In this document: one piece after another, positions 45,164-54,583 of the stretch
Numbering within the stretch: the first letter of the stretch is position 1
Layout of the letters: each line of letters opens with the position of its first letter
From: Lunularia cruciata
Lineage: Eukaryota; Streptophyta; Marchantiopsida; Lunulariales; Lunulariaceae
Reading direction: 5' to 3'
NCBI GenBank assembly: GCA_948567375.1
Contig: OX419761.1
Coordinates: forward strand, 932,501-996,500
DNA: 64,000 bases
The notes under the pieces: generated by a model
Database searches by the model: none
Told to the model about the DNA's origin: nothing
Seen by the model: only the letters and a program-made list of their open reading frames with translations
Position numbers and translations under genes: made by a program

Positions 45164-47055
45164 TGTGGTACCCACATTTTTCATTCTGGACAAGTTTTGA
45201 AGAAGAAGTGCCTTGCTGAAACCAAATTGAAACCAAATGGAGAAGAAATGAGAGGAAATTTGTCTTTTGATCAAGCCCGAAGAAGTCAACTTTGTGTCAG
45301 TTGAAGACGGACTCAGCCAAGGTTGAAGGAGGGCAAACCCAAAGGAGAAGTAGAAGTTACAGGTCAAGATTCTTGCGGGGGCTATATCTCATTGTTCACA
45401 AGTCCAAATCAAGCGTGCTATATCTCGTTGGACGCATCTTGTTCAGGGCTTTCTGTTGCAACCAAAATCGCAAAGTTTGGAGGTTTTTAGGAGAAGTTAC
45501 AAGTATTTGAAGTTTCAGGAGTAGATGTACATAGTAAGTTAGTGTCTTCGGGTTGATGTCTTCGGACTTCGGACTTTGGACTTGAGACTTTGGACTTTGG
45601 ACTTCAGGTTTACACAACTTTGGGTTAGAAGCTTCTTTGCCTCAAGACGAAGATGATTGTATTTGAGATAGTCAGACCTTGGTGTGCAATGAAGATGACT
45701 TCAAGAATCTTGCCAGAGGCGTTAGAGGAAGTTAGAGTAAGAAAAGAAGATATTTAGAATACCCATGACTTCAATTTTAGTTTTGATTAAAGATAAGATA
45801 GAATTAGAGGAGAAATAGCAATAGTGAATAAATTGAAGTGCAAGATCAAACAGTAAGTGTCTTTGGGTTAGTTACATGAGTGATTAAGAGAAAGTGGGTT
45901 GCAAATTGAAGGTGTAGATAGTGTACCCATGCTTTCAATTACAATTCTTGATGATGACACAATAGAAGTAGTAAAGGAATTGATAGTAGTTAGACCCAAA
46001 GTAAGAGAGGTAGGAGTGCAGGTGTCTTTGGATTTGACATTTGACACTTTAGAGAAGAGTGAGTCGGGAGATAGAGATTTAGAAGGCTTCATTATGATAA
46101 GAATTGTAGATCAGGAAGGAGAAGTGTTAGAATTAGTGGAGGAATTAGGAGTTGTGAAACCCGAGGATAGAATAGTAGGAAGTAAAGTTACTTTGGGTTT
46201 GGGTTTGAAAGACAAGGAAGAAGTAGATATCAGATTGGATTAGTAACAGTTTTAAGATGTGAAGAGGCAGATATGAAGAGGTGCATTGTCATTTTGGATC
46301 TACAGGTTTGTAAAGTTATTGTAGAACGGTATTTTTAGAATTATTTTAGAATTGTCGTTTGCTGCATTATTTAAGAGTGGCATTTGTAGGAAATTGTTGT
46401 TCAGTGCTCATAATTCTGAGAATAGATAAAGCAAAGTGCTATGAAGCAGTGCTCGTTGCTTGAGCTTGATTTCAAGTATCAACTTTGTGTCTATGTTTGT
46501 GAGTGTGTGGAGAAATTTGAAGTGCAAGTCAAAGTGCTTGTTGGATGTTGGATTCCGCAGCCTTGATCTTCATTCTATGTGTTTGATCCTGAGTGAAGTG
46601 CAATCAAAGCAATGCCTTGACAGATCTGAGAGGAATTGTAGTGTTGGTAGTATTCTACATTTGTGAGTGCAGTGCGAGGTTGATGTGAAGCAATTTTGAT
46701 CAAGGAAGTTGTGCCTTCAGTGGAGGGGTGGAACACAATTCTGAGACAAAGTCATTTTGCAGTGAAGTGTTGTTTTTGGGAGAGCTTGAATCATCACAAT
46801 CAAGATTGTTTGGAAAGATTTGATGGAGTTGTGATTACGGAGTGCTAATTTGTGATAAGATTGTGAATCAGTGCTTGTTACTCTCTTCTGGGTGTGGTTT
46901 CTACTTGAGAGATTAAAGACACAACCAAGAAGAACTACATTGTTACTGTTTGACTTTGTATTTGGACATTTTTTACTTGTATCTCTGCGGGAACAAACTT
47001 TACTTACCGCAAAAGTGATATTTGCTACAAAAGTGATATTTGCCGGGTTGTCATA
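45164..47055 (+). mobile_element. LX-h: short solo LTR, TSD GCTAT
   Basis: 1,892 bp, starts TGTGGTACCC, ends GGTTGTCATA (a C-to-T change in the terminal CACA), flanked by perfect GCTAT copies (45159-45163 and 47056-47060). Removing it restores the RKCDA-AEE... reading of the LX-g ORF. It holds the ORF tail (45899-46243, 114 codons open, ending VDIRLD) and the TATA context near 46370. Confidence 0.92.
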
Positions 47056-47216
47056 GCTATAGAGTAGACCACAAAAATAAGGAACTTGTTCTTTGCTTGC
47101 GGACCAACAATGGCTACAAAGTGGAGTCTTATAAAGACCCAATCAAGCAGAGCATTGTGGGAGCAATCATTGCCATGTTCAAGCCCAAGAGAATGATGTA
47201 TATGAACATGTTGCAG

Positions 47217-49094
47217 TGTGGTACTCACATTTTTCATTTTGTACGAGTTTTGAAGAAGAAATGGCTTGCTGAAACCAAATTGAAACCAAATGGAGAAGAA
47301 ATGAGTTGAAACTTGTGTTTTGATCAAACCCGAGGAAGTCTACTTCATGTAAGAGGAAGAAGGACTTGGATTGGATCAGACCCAAAGAAGTTTACTTTGT
47401 GTCAGAGGAGGAAAAACTCGGATTAGACGCCGAAAGAGGGTTTCTTCGCATCAGAATGAAGGTTACAGGTCAAGATTCTTGCGGGGGCCATATCTCAATG
47501 ACCACAACTCTAAATCAAGCTTGCTATATTTTTTGTTGGAAGCGTCTCGTCCAGGGCTTTCCATTGCCACCAAAATTGCAGAGATTGGAGGTCTATACAA
47601 GAAGTTACAAGCATTTGAATTTTTGGGAGTAGATGTACTTCGGGTTGAGGTTCTTCGGGTCAATGTGATTTCATACTTCGGGTTTACATGACTTTGGGTC
47701 ATGAGACTTCGCCTCAAGACAAAGATGACTTAATCCGAGGTAGTCAGACCTCGGAGTGCAGTGAAGGTGACTCTGGGAATCTTGCTAGAGGTATTAAAGA
47801 AAGTTAGAGTAAGGAAAGAAGATAGTTAGGATACCCATGACTTCAATTTCAGTTCAAATTGAAGATGGAATAGAAATGAAAGGAGAAGTAGCAGTCGTGA
47901 GTAAACCCGATGTGCAAGATCAGACTATAAGTGTCTTTGGGTCAGTTACATGAGTGATTAGGGCAAAGTGGGTTACAAATTGAAGGTGTAGATAGTGTAT
48001 TCATACTTTCAATTACAATTTTTGATGATGACATAGTAGAATTAGTAAAGGAATTGATAGTAGTTAGACCCAAGGTAAGAGAGATAGGAGTGCAAGTGTC
48101 TTCAGATTTGACATTTGATACTTTAGAGAAGAGTGGGTTGGGAGATAGAGATTTAGAAGGCTTAACTATGATAGGAATTTCATATCAGGAATGAGAAATG
48201 TTAGAATTAGTGGAGGAATTAGGAGTTGTGAAACCCGAGGACAATGTAGTAGGAAGTAAAGTTACTTCGGGTTTGGGTTTGAAAGCCAAGGACAAAGTAG
48301 ACATCGGATCGGAGTAGAAACCAATTTGAGATTTGAATAGACAAATATGAAGGGTTGTATTGTCATATGAGATCTGTAGAGTTGTTAGGAAGAGATATAT
48401 TAGGAAGATAACTATTTAAGAGTGGCATCCGCAATATCATGTTGTTCAGTGCTCATTATTTCTGAGAATAGATAAAGCAAAGTGCTATGAAGTAGTGCTC
48501 GTCGCTTGAGCTTGATTCCGAGTATCAACTTTGCAATTGTGTTTGTGAGTGTTTGGAGAAATTTGAAGTGCAAGTCAGTGTGCTTGTTGGATGTTGGATT
48601 CCTTCCATAGCCTTGATCCTCATTCTGTGTGTTTGATCTTGAGTGAAGTGCAATCAAAGCAATGCCTTGATAGATCTGAGAGGAATTGTAGTGTTGGTAG
48701 TATTCTGCATTTGTGAGTGCAGTGCGAGGTTGATGTGAAGCAATTTTGATCGAGGAAGTTGTGCCTTCAATGGAGGGGTGGAACACAATTCTGAGGCAAA
48801 GTCATTTTGCAATGAAGTGCCATTTTTGGGAGAGCCTGAATCATCACAATTAAGATTGTTTGGAAAGAATTGAAGGAGTTGTGATTAAGGAGTGTTAATT
48901 CGTGACAAGACTGCGAGTCAGTGCTTGTTGCTCTCTTTTGGGTGTGGTTTCTACCCGAGAGATTAAAGACGCAACCAAGACAAACTACATGTAATTGTTT
49001 GACTTTGTATTTGACCAATTCTGACTCATATCTCTACGGGAATGAACTTTACTTACCCGATTACCGCAAAAGTGATATTTGCCAGGTTGTCACA
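47217..49094 (+). mobile_element. LX-i: short solo LTR, TSD TGCAG
   Basis: 1,878 bp, starts TGTGGTACTC, ends GGTTGTCACA, flanked by perfect TGCAG copies (47212-47216 and 49095-49099). It is the second short LX LTR inside LX-g, in the same orientation and only 161 bp from LX-h. TATA context at 48413. Confidence 0.92.
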
Positions 49095-49546
49095 TGCAGG
49101 CAGTCTTCTTCCACCAGATTTTTGCAAGAGTGAAAGTGAACTAGGTGAAGTGCTTCCAATAGCAAACAAGGTAGGTGATTGTCAATTGGAGAACCAATTT
49201 GCCACCACACTACTTTGCACCATTTGCATCACACTTTTGCTTTGGATTAAATCTGCTGACAATGGAGGAGAGGCAATGCATGGTTTTGCATTTACATCTT
49301 GATCTTTGACAAGAAGCATTTGAAGAGGAGCAACAATACATGTTACAATTGTGAGCCAACGACAACCACTTCATTAGAACAGGACAGAAAGAGATGGTGG
49401 AAGGAAAAAATCCCAAAAACAAAGAAGCGGACTAAACACAAAGAGGTAGCATTATTGTAACAATATGGAGTTTAGTGACGAAGTTAGTCGGGCTTAAAAA
49501 GTAGCACATAAGACAAAGTAGCCTAGAATATTTTGGAAGTATATAG

Positions 49547-49750
49547 GAAGCTTCTTGGGAAGCTTCCCAACTAGCTTAGCTTGCACCTCAAGTAAATAGC
49601 TTCTAGAAGGAAGCTTCTAGAAGCTTCCAACTAGCTTAGCTTGCATGCCAAGTAGGCGGCTTCTAGAAGAAAACTTCTTGAGAAGCTTCTTAGTTAACTT
49701 GGCTTGCACTCTAAGAAAGCGGCTTGAGGAAGCTTCTTGAGAAGCTTCTC
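49547..49750 (+). promoter_or_regulatory. Cluster of heat-shock-element-like modules
   Basis: Many GAAnnTTC / TTCnnGAA inverted pairs, including a three-module block TTCTAGAAGCTTCC at 49615-49628 and GAAGCTTC pairs near 49550-49565 and 49730-49750. The block ends about 20 bp upstream of the TATA box. The pattern equals the consensus bound by heat-shock factors (alternating nGAAn). The same block is in both CV-1 LTRs and, worn, at 8697-9047. Binding is inferred, not shown. Confidence 0.6.
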
Positions 49751-49769
49751 AAGGGCCTTGTATGCTACC

Positions 49770-49777
49770 TATAAATA
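49770..49777 (+). promoter_or_regulatory. TATA box of the CV LTR
   Basis: TATAAATA in 'gctacctataaatacc', conserved in CV-1 LTRs and near 8935. Confidence 0.65.
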
Positions 49778-49882
49778 CCAAAGCCAAAGCTCATGCTAGG
49801 CATTTGGAGTTTTCCCTCATTCAAGTGTCCCAATGTGAGTTTCCATTCTCTTATTTCTCTCCTCGGATTTGGTCTTTTACAT

Positions 49883-49894
49883 TGGTATCAGAGC
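49883..49894 (+). other. Primer-binding site of CV-2 (initiator-Met tRNA)
   Basis: TGGTATCAGAGC one base after the LTR end, the classic plant retrotransposon site complementary to initiator-Met tRNA. Confidence 0.9.
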
Positions 49895-50153
49895 AAGAAT
49901 GGGATGGATGGAATTTATGGACCACCAAATCCACTTCCATCAAACCATTGGGATTTTTGCATCCAAATACTACCCAAACATCATTTTACACAGTTCATCA
50001 CCTTGTACTTTGGACAAGATTTTTTGCACATAATCACCATATCTGAGGAACCCTTGGTGCTTCTGGTTGTAACTTATGGAGAATGGTGGATGTGTTATTT
50101 CTATGTGTTAATAAATTAGATAGATTGGGAATGGTGTGATAGAGGAGCAACCA

Positions 50154-51041
50154 TGGCAGCAATACCTAATGTTATCTTTGCTATGCAACAACAAATCAAG
50201 CACCTTACTCAATTGTTGGATGAACAAGATCTTTGATGACAAGAGCAGGTGGAGAGAGTACCAAGTCGAGAAGGAGAAGATCAGATCAGATCAGATTCTC
50301 TAAACCCAAGGTATTTGAAAGCAAGAATCTCCCGGGTGCAGTGGAGAATTTTGTGTTTGATTGTGAATGTTATTTTGAAGCTACCAATCTACAAGACGAG
50401 TAAAGACAGATTCTCTTGGCTTCTAGCCAATTGGATGGAGTAGTAAAGCTATGGTGGAGATTTTGAGTGGAGTGAACCGAACGACAAATGGTTGCACCAA
50501 TCTTGACATGGGCAGAATTCAAGAGCACAATAATTAGTCGGTTCCAAGCTATAAATGCCATACGAGCTGCATGGGATAAGTTGGCAGAGTTGAAACAAAT
50601 TGGCTCTATAAGAAGTTACATCACGCAGTTCTAAAATACCATCATGCAAATTCTAGATATTTTGGAAGGTGAAGCTCTGGATTGATTCATGAGGGGCTTG
50701 AAGGCAAGAACCAAATTAGAGGTAACCATGCAAGAGCCACAACACTTGGAGGAACCATACGGTTGGCTAAACATTTTGATTCCTTGGTGGCAACAACTTG
50801 GTCTTGACCTCGACCTCCACAAAGCCTACCAATACATTACATACAAGTGGAGGAGCTAGCACCGATGGAGATTGATGCAATTCAACAAAGACCACTTGGT
50901 ATGGTAGATAGGGAGAAACTACGACAAAATGGTAGTTGTTTTTATTGTTGCCAATTGGAGCATCGCATTGCTAAATGTCCACTCAAGAATGGACGACCTC
51001 CACAAGTTGCCCAAGTGGAGGTTGTGGAGCAGAATGATTAG
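50154..51041 (+). pseudogene. CV-2 Gag
   Basis: Starts at an ATG (MAAIPNVIFAMQQQIKHLTQ) and runs through several stops. Landmarks: PRYLKARISR, NYRCNGCTNL-type damage near 50480, LTWAEFKSTIISRFQAINAI near 50500, and the knuckle CFYCCQLEHRIAKC near 50935 in an open C-terminal piece (50847-51041). It is followed 50 bp later by the protease. Particle protein of the chromovirus. Confidence 0.75.
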
Positions 51042-51088
51042 GGAAACAAGGAATCCCAATAGGAGATTTTGAGCCGCCTACTGGGAGC

Positions 51089-51532
51089 TTGATTAGTTCC
51101 AATGGGATTGAAGGCTTGACCTATGCAAGTTTGCTTCACTTGCAAGGTATGATATCTAATCGGGGTTGTAGGATTTTGGTTGATTCTAGAAGTTCAAAGA
51201 ATTGCATGTCTATGCAAGTAGCAAAGGAATTAGGTATTCCTATCAAGCCAATGATTAGAAGTAGTTTGATGATGGCGGATGGTAGAAAGGATTTTGCATT
51301 CCGCACCTCGCATCCTCTTACCTTCAAGATTGGGAAGGAGTATTTGAAGTGTATGAGGTTTGTAGTGGCACCTCTACACTATGATATCATTTTTGGTCTA
51401 CCTTGGCTTGAACGTCATAAGGTTCAATTCGATGGGACCCCATGCCAAATTCAAGTACAATACCAAGGTAGGAATTTCCGATTAGGTTGTCTGGCACCTT
51501 TGAGTAAGACACCTAAGAATAGTCAGTCCTAA
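51089..51532 (+). pseudogene. CV-2 protease, active-site Gly changed
   Basis: A 147-codon open frame with GCRILVDSRSSKNCMSMQVA and DIIFGLPWLERHKVQFD. The DxG active site reads DSR, so one transition has removed the essential Gly seen in CV-1 (DCGSS). The frame is otherwise open and stops inside the first linker repeat. Confidence 0.82.
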
Positions 51533-51709
51533 GATGGGAAGTTTGTCGAGAAGGTAGCCATAGAGCAAACCTCGACTAGAGATGGGTCCCAAGATGGGAA
51601 TTTTGCCAAGAAAGCAACCATGGAGCAAGCTTGGACAAAGATGAGTCCTTGGAAGGTAAGTTTGTTAGTAAAGCAGCCATAGAGCAAGCTTTGGAGGAAG
51701 ATAAGTCTG
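51533..51709 (+). repeat. Three-unit 59-60-bp repeat, PR-RT linker
   Basis: Three tandem units with a period of about 59-60 bp, starting near 51534, 51593 and 51652. Each encodes a D/E-GKF-V-K-A-IEQA motif (DGKFVEKVAIEQT, DGNFAKKATMEQA, EGKFVSKAAIEQALEEDKS). The same array is in CV-1, so it is a family trait. Confidence 0.78.
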
Positions 51710-51725
51710 TATTTGCGGTGTGGAT

Positions 51726-52391
51726 TGTTGTGTGTATATACATCACTACACAACATATATCGCTGTCAACATCATACACTATAGAAGCACAACTCACACA
51801 TAAGTCATACATAGACTCTAAAGTGCCACAATAATCAGATTGCTTACCACTCTCAACTCAACTCAACTCAACTCATATCAGTACTTGATCTGTCACTCTA
51901 TAAACTGCCACCAACTGGGCACTGATTACAGTCAAGCCACACCCACTCAAGCATAGAGAATCTAGGTGACGCTTGCCGGCCTCTGTCCACCATAGCTAGG
52001 AACTCAAAGGCTCAACATCAGAGAAGTGAGCTCTGTGGAGCTCACTTCAAAACTATACCCCCTAGACTTGAGCTAGCTCTAAAACCCTAACGGTCCCGCT
52101 AACGGCACACTCAAGGGTGCAAACGGTGCAAAGTGACGGTGGGCCCCATCGTGAAGTCAGTACCCCAAACACAAATCTAACCGTTAGAAAGTAGTCTCTG
52201 AGAAACTGCTAGAATAACTCTAACTACCATCACTAGAACTCTTGTGTCCGAGCATCTAGATGCGGAACTACAAATGGCATGACATCTATCATACGTATAT
52301 ACATCGCTACACAACATACATCGCTGTCAACATCATACACTATAGAAGCACAACTCACACATTAGTCATACATAGACTCTAAAGTGCCACA
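51726..52391 (-). repeat. 3' LTR of MG-1 with a repeated end segment
   Basis: From 51726 (TGTTGTGTGTATATAC) to 52284 (GGCATGACA) it matches the MG-2 solo LTR. A further block of about 100 bp, 52292-52391, repeats the sequence of 51733-51832 ('tatatacatc.ctacacaacat ... aaagtgccaca') and lies next to the purine tract. So the element reads PPT, repeat, LTR body, repeat. The MG-2 solo LTR lacks the PPT-side copy. Confidence 0.75.
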
Positions 52392-52404
52392 ATCTTCCTC
52401 CCTA
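52392..52404 (-). other. Polypurine tract of MG-1
   Basis: The reverse strand reads TAGGGAGGAAGAT directly before TGTGGCACTTTAG. Confidence 0.6.
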
Positions 52405-52567
52405 GCTGGCGGTTAGGTCCCTCTAACTCTAGATAGCCATCTACTCTAAGTATATGGTATACCCTCTAATGGGCAAAGATCAAGAGGCCGGGTGCTATGG
52501 AGCCCCATCGTTAGTCACCTGTCTGCAATCTATACCATATAAAGAATGAACTAGCTATAGGTCAAGT

Positions 52568-52702
52568 ACATCTAGGACATAACTACTGTCCTTGAGGAAC
52601 CACCGTGAGGGGAGGAGTCATATATGCCATATGCTATCCTCTCGAACAGCTATCACACACTAACATAGTAGCAGCTCCACCAGAAGAGCCACATAACATA
52701 CA
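52568..52702 (-). pseudogene. PHD finger at the C-terminus of the MG-1 polyprotein
   Basis: Reverse-strand ligand pairs are CMLC (52691-52702), CDSC, then H, and CPRC (52568-52579), with the typical PPL and P-x-G-x-W-x-C-P-x-C ending (TPPLTVVPQGQ). This is the C4HC3 spacing of a PHD zinc finger, which in other proteins reads histone H3 tails. Two Trp positions are now TAG (from TGG), and the Cys after the His is Tyr. It follows the integrase C-terminal domain in the same frame (IGHTILRVRKVLPSGVLVLE, then WKDHVRNCAPCHLPNIDG). It occupies the place where chromoviruses have a chromodomain. Confidence 0.85.
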
Positions 52703-53800
52703 CCTCAAGCCTGCACGTACAAGTGCCAAACTTGGGTCCATAGTACCATCAATGTTTGGAAGGTGGCATGGCGCACAATTGCGCACATGATCCTTCCAAA
52801 CTACACCATCACGTCCTTCTAACACAAGGACTCCAGATGGCAAAACCTTGCGCACTCTCAAGATAGTGTGGCCTATAGAAACATCAAGTGTCATCTCTGC
52901 TGTAGATATACATAGTCACCTGGATGAAATTGACGGATTGAGGGTCTATAACCTCCTCCTTGAATGGTAGCATAGCGTAAAGTATCTCTATGCTGAGCAA
53001 TTGCCAAGTTCTCAAAGGCTATTGGCATCACTCTCCAAAAGATCTTTGCCCGCTGAGAACATGCGTTCATCCATACATTGGGGTCATCTAAGTCCAAAAC
53101 TACAGTAGCATCTCGATGAATCTGGATCTCGTGAATAGAGTAGAAAGTATGGAGAGAAGGATGTTAAGGAGGCTTGCCAGCTGAACCGATAGCCCATGGC
53201 CAACCAAGGTAATTGGAGATCTCAATCTCCCAAGTGGCCTCTTTGCAAACCATACTTTTGCAATCCTCTCTTCACCGTCTGAACCACTCTCTGCTAAGCC
53301 ATCTGCCTTAGGGTGATCTTGGGATGTAGTACAATGATCAATCAAAGCCTTGTCACACAAGACCTTAAACTCCCCCAAGAACTCTATACCCTGATCAGTC
53401 AAAACCTCAGCTGGTGCACCAAAATGACTAAGAACTCAATCCAGGAATGAGTAAGTTGTCCCTTCACTAGACTTGTCAAGAAGTGCCACCAACTCAATCC
53501 ACTTGGAGAAGTGCTCCACCATCACCAAAACATACCGATGATGTCTCACAGTCAGCGATAAAGGTCCGGCAAAGTCTAAACTCCAATGGTAACCCAATCC
53601 CATGATAGGTAATGGGTGTAAATGTGGCATAGGAGCATTGAATGATGCTCTAACTTGGTCACAAACCACATATCTGGCAACAAATTGTTGTACCTTGGTC
53701 TGCATACCGCGCCACCAATAATGACTCTGGAGTAAGCTATACGTATGCTTTACTCCAAAATGTCCTAGCTCCTCATGAGCATGATGGACCAACTATGGTC
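52703..53800 (-). pseudogene. MG-1 integrase
   Basis: Zinc module HAHEELGHFGVKHTYSLLQ ... CDQVRAS near 53640-53790 (HHCC, with VVC for the first Cys pair worn). Core: HWSLDFAGPLSLTVRHHRYV (first Asp), VLTDQGIEFLGEF (second Asp, 53385-53402), and KADGLAE (third acidic region). C-terminal module: GYRPSIRQFHPGDYVYLQQR. Stops at the end of several segments. It would integrate the cDNA and bring the PHD finger to chromatin. Confidence 0.82.
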
Positions 53801-53989
53801 TCTGTGATGGAAGTGGTACTACTCGCACTCTACCATCCTCCCATACACGCAAAAGGTGTCTACCCTCCAATCTGAACCATCTGGCTTGTTGAAGAACACG
53901 GTCTCTCTCCTTGGCCCCAATTGTGCCACCCACAACACCAGTGCAAAGATAGTCCATCACTAAGACATCATCATGAATGTCTCGATGAA

Positions 53990-54583
53990 CTGTACCAATA
54001 TCTTCACTATCTGGATTTGTGACCTCAATAACTCCTCATGTATGTGCTGAGAGAGATACCACCAAAGCCTCTGCAAATATACACAAAAAGGCCGATGCAT
54101 GCCAACCTGGCACCATCTCCTCATCTGTCTCACCATGCCAACGTGTTCCGGTCTGATCTTGTTGGCTAGGACATGGGTTTCTACTCAACCCATTTGCATC
54201 ACGGTTCACCACTCCAATTCTATGAACAACCGTGAAATCATACTCTTGTAAAATCAGAGCCCATCGTGCAAGCTTCCCTGAAAGCTTGTTGGACTCCATC
54301 AACCACTTCAGCGGCTGATGATTAGTGATGAGAGTGAAGGGGTTACCAAATAGGTAACATCGGAAATGTGTTGTTGCCCAAACTGCTGCCAAGCACTCTC
54401 CCTCATATGAACTATACTTTGCCTCCGCTGAATTGTTGGAGTGACTAGCATAGGCCACCACAAACTCCTTCTCCTCATCATCATGTTGGGTGAGCACCGC
54501 TCCAAGCCCCAACATACTCCAATTAGTGTGACCTGAAATGGTTGTCCCTTGATCGGTCTCCTCAAAATAGGAGCAGATGTCAA
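53990..54583 (-). pseudogene. MG-1 RNase H
   Basis: Reverse-strand open frame of 159 codons: LGAVLTQHDDEEKEFVVAYA, SYEGECLAAVWATTHFRCYL, NHQPLKWLMESNKLSGKLAR, DANGLSRNPCPS. Typical Ty3/gypsy RNase H between RT and integrase. A frameshift near 54510 separates it from the RT connection. Confidence 0.82.

Larger units (their letters stand above)
44288..49455 (+). mobile_element. LX-g: long LX LTR, forward, opened by further insertions
   Basis: Starts TGTGGTACTTAC at 44288 (left flank ATTGT). Its own sequence is 44288-45163, 47061-47216 and 49100-49455; LX-h and LX-i separate these blocks, and a CV element begins at 49456. It is close to the 3' LTR of LX-1 in sequence (same subfamily; shared 'gatggtgtaacaacctctctac' type segment). 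The right part is outside the window, so solo LTR versus full element is undecided. Confidence 0.78.
44700..49455 (+). pseudogene. LTR-borne ORF N-terminal half in LX-g
   Basis: The forward frame can be followed across the insertions: RLWITFLAWNWNF near 44955, WTELDWRLVLEKEAREAIGI near 45085, NGYKVESYKDPIKQSIVGAI near 47110, then (after 49095) PPHYFAPFASHFCFGLNLLT near 49200. Several stops (for example before WTELD and in the YMLQL region). Interrupted by two short LX LTRs and cut by CV-2 at 49456. Confidence 0.7.
49456..49881 (+). repeat. 5' LTR of CV-2
   Basis: 426 bp, TGTAACAATATGG to GGTCTTTTACA. Between 49547 and 49750 it holds densely repeated GAAGCTTC and TTCTAGAA palindromes, then TATAAATA at 49770-49777. 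It ends right before the primer-binding site. Confidence 0.92.
49456..51725 (+). mobile_element. CV-2: chromovirus, 5' part
   Basis: 5' LTR, primer site, Gag and protease in forward orientation, then interrupted by the reverse MG element at 51726. RT, RH, IN and the 3' LTR must lie beyond the window. Left flank ATTAT. It is the same family as CV-1, with matching LTR, PBS, Gag, PR and linker repeats. Confidence 0.88.

Noticed and set aside
49883-49894. tRNA-like fragments (TGGTATCAGAGC; TTGGCACCATTGTCAGGGAT; TTGGTTCCGTTGCCGGGA)
   Set aside because: They lie exactly after LTR ends and are primer-binding sites. No cloverleaf surrounds them.
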